This document shows, one piece after another, positions 33,033-41,178 of a DNA stretch of 64,000 nucleotides. The notes beneath the pieces are model-generated. The model was not told the DNA's origin and did no database searches. It was given only the letters and a program-made list of their open reading frames with translations. The stretch comes from CAZFOB01 sp964520325 (GTDB lineage Bacteria; Actinomycetota; JAICYB01): contig CAZFOB010000006.1 in NCBI GenBank assembly GCA_964520325.1, positions 90,691-154,690 of the forward strand. The letters run 5' to 3'. Every line of letters starts with the position of its first letter. The first letter of the stretch is position 1. The position numbers and the translations under genes were made by a program.

Positions 33033-33881
33033 CTAGGGAGTCGGCACGCGCGTCCAACTATCTCCCTTGTCCTCGCTCGTCCAGATCGCAGCCTCTTGAT
33101 CGGCTGCCACCACGGTGCGCCCGTCGCTCGAACTGCCGAGCGCAACGATCACACCGGTCGCGCCGAGGCCGTCGCTGACGTCCGTCCACGTCTTGCCGCC
33201 ATCGGTTGACCGCAGGACCCCGGTCTCCTCCGCCTTCGCGGCGTACACGACGTCGGCATCCGTAGCAGTCGTGAGGGCGAAAACGCTCTCGTCGGAGACC
33301 TGCTTCCACGTCTCGCCTTCGTCCTTCGATCGGTAGACGCCTCCGGTAGCCGAAGCGAACACAACACCCTCTCTCCCGACGCCGAGCGCCCCGACCGCGG
33401 GCGGAAGGCCATCGGCGTCAACGGGCTCCCAACGCTTCGGGTCTCGCAGCGAACGGAAGAGGCCCTGAGACCACCCGTACAGCGCGGGAGGCGAACCCTG
33501 TCCCGCGGCCATCGCGTGGAAGTCGACCGGGCTGTCGCGGACGGCCGATGCCAAGGACCACGTTCGTCCGCCGTCGGTCGAACGCTGCACGCCGAGATTG
33601 CCCCCTGTCTCGGGATGACCACTCCGGAAGGCCATGGAGTCCAACACGAACGAGAAGCCCATGTGGTCGGCTTGGTCCTCACTGCGCTTCGACCACGTCT
33701 CACCGTCCCGGACGAAGAGGCCGTGATGCGTGGCGACGTAAAGCTTGTCCCCGTCGACGGCCAGACCGTGGACGTGCAGGATCTGAAGGTCATCGGTCCC
33801 ACCCCCGCCGTCGCATCCAGCGGCCACGACCACCAAGGCGATAGCAAGGACGATGAGTCGAGCGCTCAGGAGGGCCTTCAC
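33033..33881 (-). CDS. F510_1955-like BNR-repeat lipoprotein
   Basis: 282 residues from GTG 33879-33881 with a lipobox (VVAAGC). HVHGLAVDGDKLYVATHHGL and repeated Asp-box units (STDGGRTW, SKDEGETWKQ, STDGGKTWTD, SEDKGDSWTR) form a sialidase-like beta-propeller. Proteins of this type recur beside copper-handling genes. The family name says glycosyl hydrolase, but no catalytic residues can be pointed to. A -10-like TATACT 10 bases upstream suggests a leaderless or very short leader transcript. Confidence 0.78.
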   Translation of the reverse strand: MKALLSARLIVLAIALVVVAAGCDGGGGTDDLQILHVHGLAVDGDKLYVATHHGLFVRDGETWSKRSEDQADHMGFSFVLDSMAFRSGHPETGGNLGVQRSTDGGRTWSLASAVRDSPVDFHAMAAGQGSPPALYGWSQGLFRSLRDPKRWEPVDADGLPPAVGALGVGREGVVFASATGGVYRSKDEGETWKQVSDESVFALTTATDADVVYAAKAEETGVLRSTDGGKTWTDVSDGLGATGVIVALGSSSDGRTVVAADQEAAIWTSEDKGDSWTRVPTP

Positions 33882-33894
33882 GACGCTGCGTAGT
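33880..33894. promoter_or_regulatory. BlaI/CopY-type operator, copy A (ACGACG-N3-CGTAGT)
   Basis: 15-bp imperfect palindrome (11 of 12 arm bases match ACTACG/CGTAGT). It overlaps the -10-like TATACT (33892-33897, minus strand) and the GTG start of the lipoprotein gene heading the TlpA-CopCD-cupredoxin operon. Confidence 0.6.
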
Positions 33895-33915
33895 ATACGA
33901 GCCGATCACGCATCC

Positions 33916-34809
33916 TCACGACCGAACCTCGGGAAGGGTGACCGGTTCCGATCCGCGTGTTACCCGCTCCGACGTGCCGCCCTTCCTGCGTCTCAGAACA
34001 ACGGGGAGGACGAGAGCGGAAACGATCGCAACGCCCAACGCAAGCCAGAATCCCGCTCCGAATCGAAGGACGATGCGCTGGCCCCACGACTGCCAGCCGA
34101 GCACGAACCGGACGAGTGGACTCACGCGCAGATCCCCGTTGAGGACCGGCACCCAAGCCGCCAGCAACAACACGCCGGCCACCGTCAAGAGAACGCCGCT
34201 CAGCGGCGCAGCGTAGCGGGTCAATCGTCGGACGCGAACGACCATCGTGTCCCGTAGCCGTCCCGTCACCCCGAAGAGCGGGACGATCAGGATGGCCACC
34301 CCGAGCGAGTATGCGCCGAACAGCGTCGCAGACTCGGCAACGGAGCCGGCGATCCCGCCGCCGATGCCCGCGAAGACCCCGATGAAGATCGGCAAGCAGC
34401 AGGAAAGCGAAGCGGCACCGTAGCCGACGCCGAAGAGGTACGCGCCCTGGTATCCCGTCGCATGCGGAACGCGCAGGACGGGCACGCGAACGTGAAGCGC
34501 TCGCCCGGCGAGCGTCCAGAGCCCGATGAGTACCAGCAACCCTCCCATGACCGCACCCGCCCACGGTCCGACGCGCACGATCGTCCGGCTGCCGGCCAGG
34601 ATGATCGCCGCCAATACCGCGAACACGGAGAGCTTCCCGGCCGTCACCGCCAGACCGACGAACACGCCGTGCAAGGCGCTGCGCCGGCGATCCGTCGGCT
34701 CGTCCTCACCCAGGAAGCGAGCGATGTATCCGGGAAGGATCGCGAAGCCGCACGGATTGACCGCTGCGACGACCCCGGCACCGAATGCCCACGCGATCAG
34801 GCTCGACAT
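33916..34809 (-). CDS. CcdA/DsbD-type thiol-electron transporter
   Basis: 297 residues from ATG 34807-34809 (MSSLIAWAFGAGVVAAVNPC), chosen because the upstream residues are polar shadow. Eight to nine helices. The paired cysteines are in AVNPCGFAILPGYI and AASLSCCLPIFIG, the CcdA hallmark. It carries reducing power across the membrane to exported thioredoxin-like proteins. Five bases separate it from the upstream lipoprotein gene. Confidence 0.87.
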   Translation of the reverse strand: MSSLIAWAFGAGVVAAVNPCGFAILPGYIARFLGEDEPTDRRRSALHGVFVGLAVTAGKLSVFAVLAAIILAGSRTIVRVGPWAGAVMGGLLVLIGLWTLAGRALHVRVPVLRVPHATGYQGAYLFGVGYGAASLSCCLPIFIGVFAGIGGGIAGSVAESATLFGAYSLGVAILIVPLFGVTGRLRDTMVVRVRRLTRYAAPLSGVLLTVAGVLLLAAWVPVLNGDLRVSPLVRFVLGWQSWGQRIVLRFGAGFWLALGVAIVSALVLPVVLRRRKGGTSERVTRGSEPVTLPEVRS

Positions 34810-34813
34810 GGCC

Positions 34814-35686
34814 TCAGAGCTCGCCTCGTCGAAGGGCATCCACCGCACCCGGGAACTCCTCGCGTCCGACTGCACCCGACCAGCGCGCCTTCACCTTGCC
34901 GTCGTCACCGACGAAGACGATCCACGGCTCCCCGGGCAAGCGCCATTCCTTCACCGGTTTGCTCTGGCGCTTGCCGCCGGGATCGGCGTAGATCTCGACG
35001 TGGACGAAATTGACGCCGTCGCCCGACTTCTGCTTCGTTTCTTCGATCACGTCGAGGCTCGGGCCACACGTGCGGGAGACGCACAGGGCCGGGGTGACGA
35101 AGGAGATCACCGATGGCCTCCCGGACGTGACGGCCTCGGCGACCGTCATGTCGTGCTGAGTACAGTCGGGGTCTCGCGTACACAGCGGCTTCACCCCGCG
35201 CGGATCGTCTTTGGTGGCGCTGTTCGACTTGATGGCCTTCTCGCCAACCATCGGGCTCTCGCTGCCCTCGACCACGTTGAAGGGGGCCGAGAAACGTCCG
35301 TCCTTCGTTGTGAGTTGAACCTGCCAGGTCCCGGGGTCCTCGAAGGGGTGATCGATGATCACCAAGGTCTTGACGTCGCTCGGTTTCGACGCATCGCCGC
35401 CGGCGCGGAATCCGATCCTCACGATCCGGGGCTCTACCTCGATGGCATCGCCCTTCGGCGGACGCAGCGTCGCCTTCGCGTCCACGGGCGGAGTCGGCAC
35501 GCCGCCTTTGAGATAGCCGATCGCGAGCCGGTGGTCTCCGATCGCGTGCTCGACGGACGCGACGGCGAGCGCCACGTCTGCCTCGGCCGCCGCGGGCGAC
35601 GCGTCATCGCGCTTCGGACGAGCACATGCCCAGGCGAGGCCGCCGAGCGAGAGGACGATGAAGGCCCGCCGATCGATCTGCTTCAT
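34814..35686 (-). CDS. Tat-type exported protein with C-x4-C thioredoxin-like domain
   Basis: 290 residues from ATG 35684-35686 (MKQIDRRAFIVLSLGGLAWA), a twin-arginine-like signal ending in a possible lipobox. An Ig-like middle (PFEDPGTWQVQLTTKDGRF) is followed by a thioredoxin-like part: VISFVTPALCVSRTCGPSLD (C-x4-C) and GEPWIVFVGDDGKVKARWSG. The C-x4-C spacing differs from TlpA and hints at metal binding or a Sco-like role. Probably works with the CcdA next door. Confidence 0.72.
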   Translation of the reverse strand: MKQIDRRAFIVLSLGGLAWACARPKRDDASPAAAEADVALAVASVEHAIGDHRLAIGYLKGGVPTPPVDAKATLRPPKGDAIEVEPRIVRIGFRAGGDASKPSDVKTLVIIDHPFEDPGTWQVQLTTKDGRFSAPFNVVEGSESPMVGEKAIKSNSATKDDPRGVKPLCTRDPDCTQHDMTVAEAVTSGRPSVISFVTPALCVSRTCGPSLDVIEETKQKSGDGVNFVHVEIYADPGGKRQSKPVKEWRLPGEPWIVFVGDDGKVKARWSGAVGREEFPGAVDALRRGEL

Positions 35687-35734
35687 GGGATGCCCCTGAC
35701 CTGGACGACTCGCCAACGAGACGAACCTGTATAT

Positions 35735-35749
35735 ACTACGCGCCGTAGT
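35735..35749. promoter_or_regulatory. BlaI/CopY-type operator, copy B (perfect ACTACG-CGC-CGTAGT)
   Basis: A perfect 15-bp palindrome in the divergent promoter between the Tat-exported protein gene and the small membrane protein gene. It overlaps a TATACT -10 (35732-35737) for the rightward gene. Confidence 0.7.
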
Positions 35750-35768
35750 GAGACGAGAGGAGGAGATC

Positions 35769-36188
35769 ATGACCGCGTCGAACGAAGGGGCGAAGGATCA
35801 AGGGGTCCTGAGCATGCTGCGCCACTGCCTCAACCCCAAGGTGCTCATCGGGCTGGGTGCCGCCGGGCTCGTGATCTGGCTGGTGCAGCCACAACTCATC
35901 CGCCCGATCCTGCCCGTCCTGTTCCTGCTCGCCTGCCCGCTCTCGATGGTGCTCATGATGCGCGCGATGCACCGTCCATCGGATGAGGAGGACTCCAAAG
36001 CTACCGCAGTCTCCGGAGCGACGGTAGCTCCCGACCGGGCGACCGAATTGAAGGAGAGGCTGACCCGCGCTCGCGCGGAGCAAGAGGTGGTTCAGAGCGA
36101 GATCGAGCGCCTGGATGCGATCGAGACGCCTGCGAGCGACGGCGGCGACGGACTGCCTCGCTCGCAGCGCGAAGGGCCGCCGCGCTAA
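35769..36188 (+). CDS. DUF2933-like small membrane protein
   Basis: 139 residues from ATG 35769, 7 bases after a GAGGAGGAG site. An N-terminal LSMLRHCLNPKVLIGLGAAG with VIWLVQPQ and a second helix (PVLFLLACPLSMVLMMRAM) match DUF2933 proteins, which sit beside copper genes in many actinobacteria. A cytoplasmic coiled-coil tail (ELKERLTRARAEQEVVQSEI) follows. Function unknown; co-regulation with the thiol/copper genes is suggested by the operator. Confidence 0.75.
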   Translation: MTASNEGAKDQGVLSMLRHCLNPKVLIGLGAAGLVIWLVQPQLIRPILPVLFLLACPLSMVLMMRAMHRPSDEEDSKATAVSGATVAPDRATELKERLTRARAEQEVVQSEIERLDAIETPASDGGDGLPRSQREGPPR

Positions 36189-36203
36189 CAGCCGTTCAGA
36201 CCG

Positions 36204-37109
36204 TCAGTGCAACCTGCACTGCGCGGTGGCCAGGAAGTCCAGCGAGCCGGCGACGCAATGAGTTCCGTGACCTCCGGCGAAGAGCAAAATCCCGAACACC
36301 GCCGCGATCGCGGTCGCGCCGCGAAATCCTGACCGGCGTCGCGGCTCGAGCAGCCTGCGGACCCTCCTGACCTCGTCACCCTCGAACGCCGTCGCCGCCT
36401 CAACGATCGCGAGGGCCAGCCCGGCGACGGCCTCGGCGACGAGCTGCCGGTCGCCGATCTCGCGGGCCGCCCGGTCGTCGGCCAGAGACTCAAGCGCGAA
36501 CCGGAGCGCGTCGGACGCCCAACGGAGCGGTGCAAGCGGTAACGCTCGGGCCATCGATCCCGCAACGAAGAGGAGCAGCGGGTGACGGCCGGCGCGGTGC
36601 GCCTCCTCGTGAGCCAGGACGACTTCCGTGAATCGCGGATCGGTCGAGGCGAGCAGACCTCGCGAAACGACGACCCGCGGGCGAAACAAGCCCGTCGTGA
36701 ACGCGAACGACTCTCGAGCGGGGGCCACGACGAGCGGTTCCCAAGCGCGGCGCGAGAGCGCGCGAGACGCGGACTGCGACCGCCATGCGCAGACCATGCC
36801 GCGCACGAGGAGCACCGGCACAAGGACGAGCACGAGGAGCGCCACGGTCATATCCGGTCGCGCCACGGGTTGTGTGAGGATCGCCCCCAACAGACGCCCG
36901 CAGCCACGCAAGCTCACTCCGCCGATCTCCCACAGCCCTCGAGAGAGGACGACTGCCGCGATGGCGATCGGGATCACTACGAATGAGCAGCTCGCGGTCA
37001 GGCTGATGACGGTTTGGGACCGAGGAGTCAGCCTAGACAACAGCGTTCCTGGGGGCCGAACGAGCAGCGCCAGCGCGACCCAAGATCCGATCAAGAGAGC
37101 GAGCGTCAT
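36204..37109 (-). CDS. M56 (BlaR1/MecR1-like) membrane metallopeptidase
   Basis: 301 residues with four hydrophobic helices. A cytoplasmic protease core reads VVLAHEEAHRAGRHPLLLF (HExxH variant HEEAH) followed by ALESLADDRAAREIGDRQL (the downstream zinc Glu/Asp region). No extracellular penicillin-binding sensor domain is present, so the signal is unlikely to be a beta-lactam. The ATG overlaps the BlaI-type gene (ATGA), the standard regulator-sensor pairing in which the protease clears the repressor. Confidence 0.83.
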   Translation of the reverse strand: MTLALLIGSWVALALLVRPPGTLLSRLTPRSQTVISLTASCSFVVIPIAIAAVVLSRGLWEIGGVSLRGCGRLLGAILTQPVARPDMTVALLVLVLVPVLLVRGMVCAWRSQSASRALSRRAWEPLVVAPARESFAFTTGLFRPRVVVSRGLLASTDPRFTEVVLAHEEAHRAGRHPLLLFVAGSMARALPLAPLRWASDALRFALESLADDRAAREIGDRQLVAEAVAGLALAIVEAATAFEGDEVRRVRRLLEPRRRSGFRGATAIAAVFGILLFAGGHGTHCVAGSLDFLATAQCRLH

Positions 37110-37480
37110 CGCGCTCGCCTCCTCGTTCTCGTCGCGATCTTCCGGAGGATCTCCGCGTCCCGGGGGTGGATGCGCTCGACGAAACGCGCCAGCACGGCGG
37201 CGCTGTCCCCGAACTCCTCGAGCACGTCGAGCATCAGCCCTGCCGAATAGTCCTCACGTGAGACCGCCGGCCGGTACTGATACGGGCGCTTCTCCTCGGA
37301 TCGCTCGAGTAAGCCCTTCTCGTACAGACGCGTCATGACGGTCATCACGGTCGTGTACGCGAGATCGCGATCACGGCGAAGGCACTCGTGGACGTGAGGC
37401 ACGTCGACCTCGCCACCATGCCCCCAGATATGCTCCATGATGGCGAGTTCGAGCTCGCCGAGATGTGGTGTGTTCTTCAT
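37106..37480 (-). CDS. BlaI/MecI/CopY-family repressor
   Basis: 124 residues from ATG 37478-37480 (MKNTPHLGELELAIMEHIWG); the longer frame adds an unlikely leader. The winged helix has LAYTTVMTVMTRLYEKGLLE and KRPYQYRPAVSREDY, typical of this family, and a dimerisation helix follows. The family binds TACTAC/GTAGTA-like palindromes and is inactivated by proteolysis or copper. Four matching palindromes occur around this gene. Confidence 0.88.
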   Translation of the reverse strand: MKNTPHLGELELAIMEHIWGHGGEVDVPHVHECLRRDRDLAYTTVMTVMTRLYEKGLLERSEEKRPYQYRPAVSREDYSAGLMLDVLEEFGDSAAVLARFVERIHPRDAEILRKIATRTRRRAR

Positions 37481-37501
37481 CCAAGTCCTCGTCTTCGACT
37501 C

Positions 37502-37521
37502 TACTACCCCACATCGTAGTA
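37502..37521. promoter_or_regulatory. BlaI/CopY-type operator, copy C (TACTAC-N8-GTAGTA)
   Basis: Perfect 6-bp arms with an 8-base spacer between the repressor gene and the divergent thioredoxin-like gene. It overlaps a -10-like TAGTAT (37517-37522) that lies 7 bases before the GTG of the rightward gene, implying a leaderless transcript. Likely autoregulation. Confidence 0.6.
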
Positions 37522-37528
37522 TCGCGGC

Positions 37529-38161
37529 GTGGGATCTCATGACGCCCCGGACTGTGTCGACCCGAACGCTTCGCCCGTATCGGTTGAAGAGCGGCCCGTG
37601 CGAACGGCTCGACGGATGGCACTCTTCCTCGTGCCGGCCGTCGCGGTGTTCGGGATCTTCGGCTACGCCGCCTTCCGGGCTGGGGCTCGCGACGTGGGCA
37701 GCCCGGCTCCGGCGTGGGAGCTCGAACGCCTGGACGCGCCCGGCCGCCTCTCATCCGCCGATCTGAAGGGGCAGCCGTACGTCCTTAATTACTGGGCCTC
37801 TTGGTGTATCCCGTGCCGCGAGGAGGCACCGATGCTTGCGGAGGTCGTCGGACGTGGAAACGCCTCTCCCGCATTCGTCGGCGTGAACATCCTCGACTCG
37901 AAGACGGAAGCTCGCGCGTTCCTGAAGGAGTTCGAGATCGGATACCCCAACGCCTGGGACGTACGCGGTCGATTCCGCGACTTCCGCGTCGCGGGGATCC
38001 CGGAGACGGTCTTCGTCAGCGGTGACGGCAGGATCGTCGGTCGATGGATCGGCGCCATCGACGAGAGGAGCTTGCGGCGGCTCCTTGCTGAGCTTCGCGA
38101 TCTGCGTCCGGGTGAGCTGTTGCGCATCACCGGGCGTGGGAACCAGGTGGGCGTGTCGTGA
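37529..38161 (+). CDS. TlpA/DsbE-like thiol-disulfide protein
   Basis: 210 residues from GTG 37529. One N-terminal anchor (MALFLVPAVAVFGIFGYAAF), then VLNYWASWCIPCREEAPMLA with the CxxC, FVGVNILDSKTEARAFLKEF, and VAGIPETVFVSGDGRIVGRW. A third thioredoxin-like partner in this cluster, opposite the BlaI-type repressor and sharing its operator. Confidence 0.87.
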   Translation: MGSHDAPDCVDPNASPVSVEERPVRTARRMALFLVPAVAVFGIFGYAAFRAGARDVGSPAPAWELERLDAPGRLSSADLKGQPYVLNYWASWCIPCREEAPMLAEVVGRGNASPAFVGVNILDSKTEARAFLKEFEIGYPNAWDVRGRFRDFRVAGIPETVFVSGDGRIVGRWIGAIDERSLRRLLAELRDLRPGELLRITGRGNQVGVS

Positions 38162-38182
38162 AGGCACCGCGAGGCGCGCCGT

Positions 38183-38890
38183 TTACGGCAGTCTCGGGGC
38201 CGTCGGATCCAAGCCGTTCACCCCTGCGAGCCACAAGAAGTACACCGCGACCAGCAGCAGCATGAGCGCACTCGCGGGTCGAAGGAACCTCTGGAAGGTC
38301 AAGAGGTCGCGCTTCCCAACCGCCCACCACATCAACCCGACAAGCATCACGGCGTGTCCGGCCCCGACGCTGAACATCACCGCGGCACTGTAGACGGGGC
38401 TCCCGACGGTCGCCGACGCCGTCGCGATCCCGAGGACGATGGCCGCGCACGCGGGGCAGTTCACAAACCCTCCCGGGATACCGGCGAGGAACGCGCCGAA
38501 CAGTGTGGGGCTCCTGCGGGTCGGCATGGCGCATGCGGAACAGAACCGCTTCGGACGCGCGAGCAGGAAGAGACCGATCCCGATGAGGACGACGGCAAGC
38601 ACGACGTATCCGATCCCTGCATAAGGCCGCAGGAACGTCGTCGTGATCTCGTCGACCTGGCCGGCGACGACGCCCAAGGCGGTGTAGACGACGACCATCC
38701 CCGCGCCGAATGCCGCCGTCATCCGGACTCCGGCCCCTTTCGCCGACGCCTCGCCCGTCGAGGCGAGTGCCAATGTCGTCCCGAGCATCGGGAGCGCGAG
38801 CGGGTTCACCGCGAGGATCGCTCCGGCGAACAGCGCGGTCGGTATGCCCAACCACCACATGTCCGAGATGATCTGTTCGAAACTCACCAT
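38183..38890 (-). CDS. CcdA-like membrane protein lacking the first helix cysteine
   Basis: 235 residues, six helices. The usual NPC is NPLALPML here, so one redox Cys is absent. Other cysteines are in ARPKRFCSACAMPTRRS and IPGGFVNCPACAAIVLG. It could still pass electrons through the second pair or work in metal handling. Converges with the TlpA-like gene and diverges from the TauE-like gene, with operator D in between. Confidence 0.72.
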   Translation of the reverse strand: MVSFEQIISDMWWLGIPTALFAGAILAVNPLALPMLGTTLALASTGEASAKGAGVRMTAAFGAGMVVVYTALGVVAGQVDEITTTFLRPYAGIGYVVLAVVLIGIGLFLLARPKRFCSACAMPTRRSPTLFGAFLAGIPGGFVNCPACAAIVLGIATASATVGSPVYSAAVMFSVGAGHAVMLVGLMWWAVGKRDLLTFQRFLRPASALMLLLVAVYFLWLAGVNGLDPTAPRLP

Positions 38891-38962
38891 CGGACGACCC
38901 CCAAGCGCATGTCCTAGCCCTCAACCGTCGCAGCCGCCTCGACCTCAGTCGTGGCACGGACT

Positions 38963-38977
38963 CCTACGGCGCGTAGT
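38963..38977. promoter_or_regulatory. BlaI/CopY-type operator, copy D (CCTACG-N3-CGTAGT)
   Basis: 11 of 12 arm bases match the perfect copy at 35735. It overlaps TAGTAT/TATAAC -10-like sequences for the rightward TauE-cupredoxin gene and lies upstream of the leftward CcdA-like gene. Confidence 0.6.
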
Positions 38978-39019
38978 ATAACGGTCGATGCATCGCGGGT
39001 CATCGAGGTGGGAGCCGCC

Positions 39020-40315
39020 GTGGCAAGAACGAAGAAGCAACGAGAGCACCTGAAGCGTCGTCGTCAACACCGTCCGACGTCCGAGCAGAAAGCTGCGAAA
39101 CACGAGCGGCGCGAGCGCAGCAGGCGTCTCGAGACTCTCATCGCGGAGCGCGAGCGCAAGCAACGGCGCCTGATTGCATTCCTCCTGGTCGGCATCGCAG
39201 CCGTGGTCGTCATCACTGCATGGTTCTCGCCGGCCGTCCCGGAATCGGAGAAGGGCCGCTTGAACCTCCTTCTCGTCTTTGTGACCGGCATCACAGCGGG
39301 AGGACTGTCTTGCCTCGCCGTTCAAGGCGGCCTACTGGCGACGGCGGTCGCTCAGCGGGAGGACTCCGACCTCGATGCGCTGCGGCTCCGATATATCGCC
39401 GGAGAGGTCGACGAGCCGCGACTCCCAGGCCATAGCCCCAAGCCGGTGGTGTGGTTCCTCGGCAGCAAGGTCGCGACCTACACGCTCCTCGGCGCAGCGC
39501 TCGGTTCCATGGGAGGACTCGTGCAGCCGAGTCCCACTGCTCGGGCCTTCATCCAGATCTTCACGGCCCTGTTCATGCTGGCGACGGCCCTGCATCTGTT
39601 GCGAGTCCACCCGATCTTCCGATACGTGGTCCTCCAGCCGCCGCGCTTCATCACCCGACGGATCCGCCGTCAGGCGAAGGGCGGAGGTGCTTTCGCACCC
39701 GCATCTCTGGGCGCGATGACCGTCTTCCTTCCGTGTGGAGTCACCCAGGCGATGATGATCCTTGCGATCAACTCGGGGAGTCCCGTAACCGGAGCAGCAA
39801 CGCTGTTCACGTTCACGCTCGCGACATCGCCGCTCTTCTTCATGCTCGGCTTCTTCGCAACCAAGCTCGGGGACATCATGCACAGTCGTTTCACCAAGCT
39901 TGCCGCGATCGGCATCGGCGCCATCGCGCTCCTCACGCTCGATGCGGGACTGCGGCTCGCGAACTCGCCCGTGACGTTCGCGTCGATCAAGAACAGCGTC
40001 GTCGCGGCCGCCAAGCCAGTCCCCGCCGCCACCGCGTCGGACGGGACCCAAGAAGCGCGTATCCAGGCCGGACCACGTGGCTACTCCCCGGGGAGGGTCG
40101 CCATCGCAGCCGGGAAGCCGGCGCGACTCGTCTTCGTCGATGCGGGAGGCGGCTGCACGCTGTCGCTCGTTTTCGAAGGAGAGCTCGTGCAGATCGAAGG
40201 TGAGACGGTGGTCGATGTTCCACCACGAGACCCAGGAGAGATCCGATACACCTGCGGGATGGGCATGTACGGAGGCACGATCGCGATCGTGGACGAGAAG
40301 GAGCCGACGGGATGA
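39020..40315 (+). CDS. TauE/SafE-like membrane protein with C-terminal cupredoxin domain
   Basis: 431 residues from GTG 39020, which follows a GGTGGGAG site. A basic coiled-coil N-terminus (VARTKKQREHLKRRRQH), seven helices with GLSCLAVQGGLL and VFLPCGVTQAMMILAI (the urease-accessory/CcdA-like core), and an exterior cupredoxin-like tail with GGGCTLSLVFEGE and YTCGMGMYGG. Usually paired with HMA copper proteins, as here by a 4-base overlap. Probable copper or electron transport. Confidence 0.82.
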   Translation: MARTKKQREHLKRRRQHRPTSEQKAAKHERRERSRRLETLIAERERKQRRLIAFLLVGIAAVVVITAWFSPAVPESEKGRLNLLLVFVTGITAGGLSCLAVQGGLLATAVAQREDSDLDALRLRYIAGEVDEPRLPGHSPKPVVWFLGSKVATYTLLGAALGSMGGLVQPSPTARAFIQIFTALFMLATALHLLRVHPIFRYVVLQPPRFITRRIRRQAKGGGAFAPASLGAMTVFLPCGVTQAMMILAINSGSPVTGAATLFTFTLATSPLFFMLGFFATKLGDIMHSRFTKLAAIGIGAIALLTLDAGLRLANSPVTFASIKNSVVAAAKPVPAATASDGTQEARIQAGPRGYSPGRVAIAAGKPARLVFVDAGGGCTLSLVFEGELVQIEGETVVDVPPRDPGEIRYTCGMGMYGGTIAIVDEKEPTG

Positions 40316-40524
40316 CGAAGGAGAAGCTGAAGATCACGGGGATGCACTGCGGGAGCTGCGCGATGAACATCGACGAGGGGCTCGAAGAGCTCGACGGCGT
40401 CAGCGAAGCGAAGACGTCGTACCGCAAGCAGCTAACCGAAGTGGTCTTCGACGAGACTCGCGTCGATCTCGACCAGATCCGGCAGGCCATCCGCGCGCTC
40501 GGATACGAGGCATCCCCGTCCTAA
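40312..40524 (+). CDS. HMA-domain metal-binding protein (CopZ-like)
   Basis: 70 residues: MTKEKLKITGMHCGSCAMNI, then the ferredoxin-like fold ending IRQAIRALGYEASPS. GMHCGSC is the metal-binding CxxC of heavy-metal-associated domains. Length fits a free-standing chaperone. ATG overlaps the upstream stop (ATGA). Confidence 0.9.
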   Translation: MTKEKLKITGMHCGSCAMNIDEGLEELDGVSEAKTSYRKQLTEVVFDETRVDLDQIRQAIRALGYEASPS

Positions 40525-40737
40525 AGGAGCCCGGCTGTGCGACCTATCTCGCGTCGAAACGGCGGAGCCGCAAGCTGTTCGTGACGACCGAGCCGCGACT
40601 CTTGTACGAGCTCTTGCTCTCAAGCTCGCTCGGGCCGTGTCCTATACGAACGTGTAGCGCGCGTTGGCAATGTCGATGGCCGCCGCATGTGTGATAGACC
40701 ATCCGTCGGGACTGCCGTCCAAAAAAAGAGGAGACGT

Positions 40738-41133
40738 ATGAAGCGCACACCGGTCAATCCGTGGTCGTGGTCGCTGAACTTCGGCTTCAACCAGGCCGAG
40801 GTCGTCGAGGGGCACACCAAGGTCCTGTTCTGTTCGGGTCAGACGTCCGTCGACGGTGACGGGAGCGTTCAGCACGCGGGGGAGATGGCTGCACAGATCA
40901 CGCAGGCGCTCGACAACGTCGAAGCTGTGCTTGCCGGCGCCGGCATGACGCTTGCCAACGTCGTCCGTCTGAACATGTACACGACGGACGTGGACGCGTT
41001 ACTCGAGAACGCCGGCATCCTAGCGGAGCGGACGGGCGCGGCCGGAGTCATGCCGCCCAGCACGCTCCTTGGGGTCACGAGGCTCGCCTTCCCCGGCCTG
41101 ATGGTCGAGCTCGAAGCGACGGCCGTGGCCTGA
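40738..41133 (+). CDS. RidA family protein
   Basis: 131 residues from ATG 40738 after AGAGGAG. VLFCSGQTSVDGDGSVQHAG, EMAAQITQALDNVEAVLAGA and PSTLLGVTRLAFPGLMVELE are the RidA fold; the catalytic Arg of archetypal deaminases (before the final strand) appears replaced by LAFPGL context, so imine-deaminase activity is uncertain. The preceding 213 bases hold no gene. Confidence 0.83.
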   Translation: MKRTPVNPWSWSLNFGFNQAEVVEGHTKVLFCSGQTSVDGDGSVQHAGEMAAQITQALDNVEAVLAGAGMTLANVVRLNMYTTDVDALLENAGILAERTGAAGVMPPSTLLGVTRLAFPGLMVELEATAVA

Positions 41134-41178
41134 CGTCAGCGTTCGTTAGTCGGCCAAGCGGAACGCGGGGCGGTTGAT

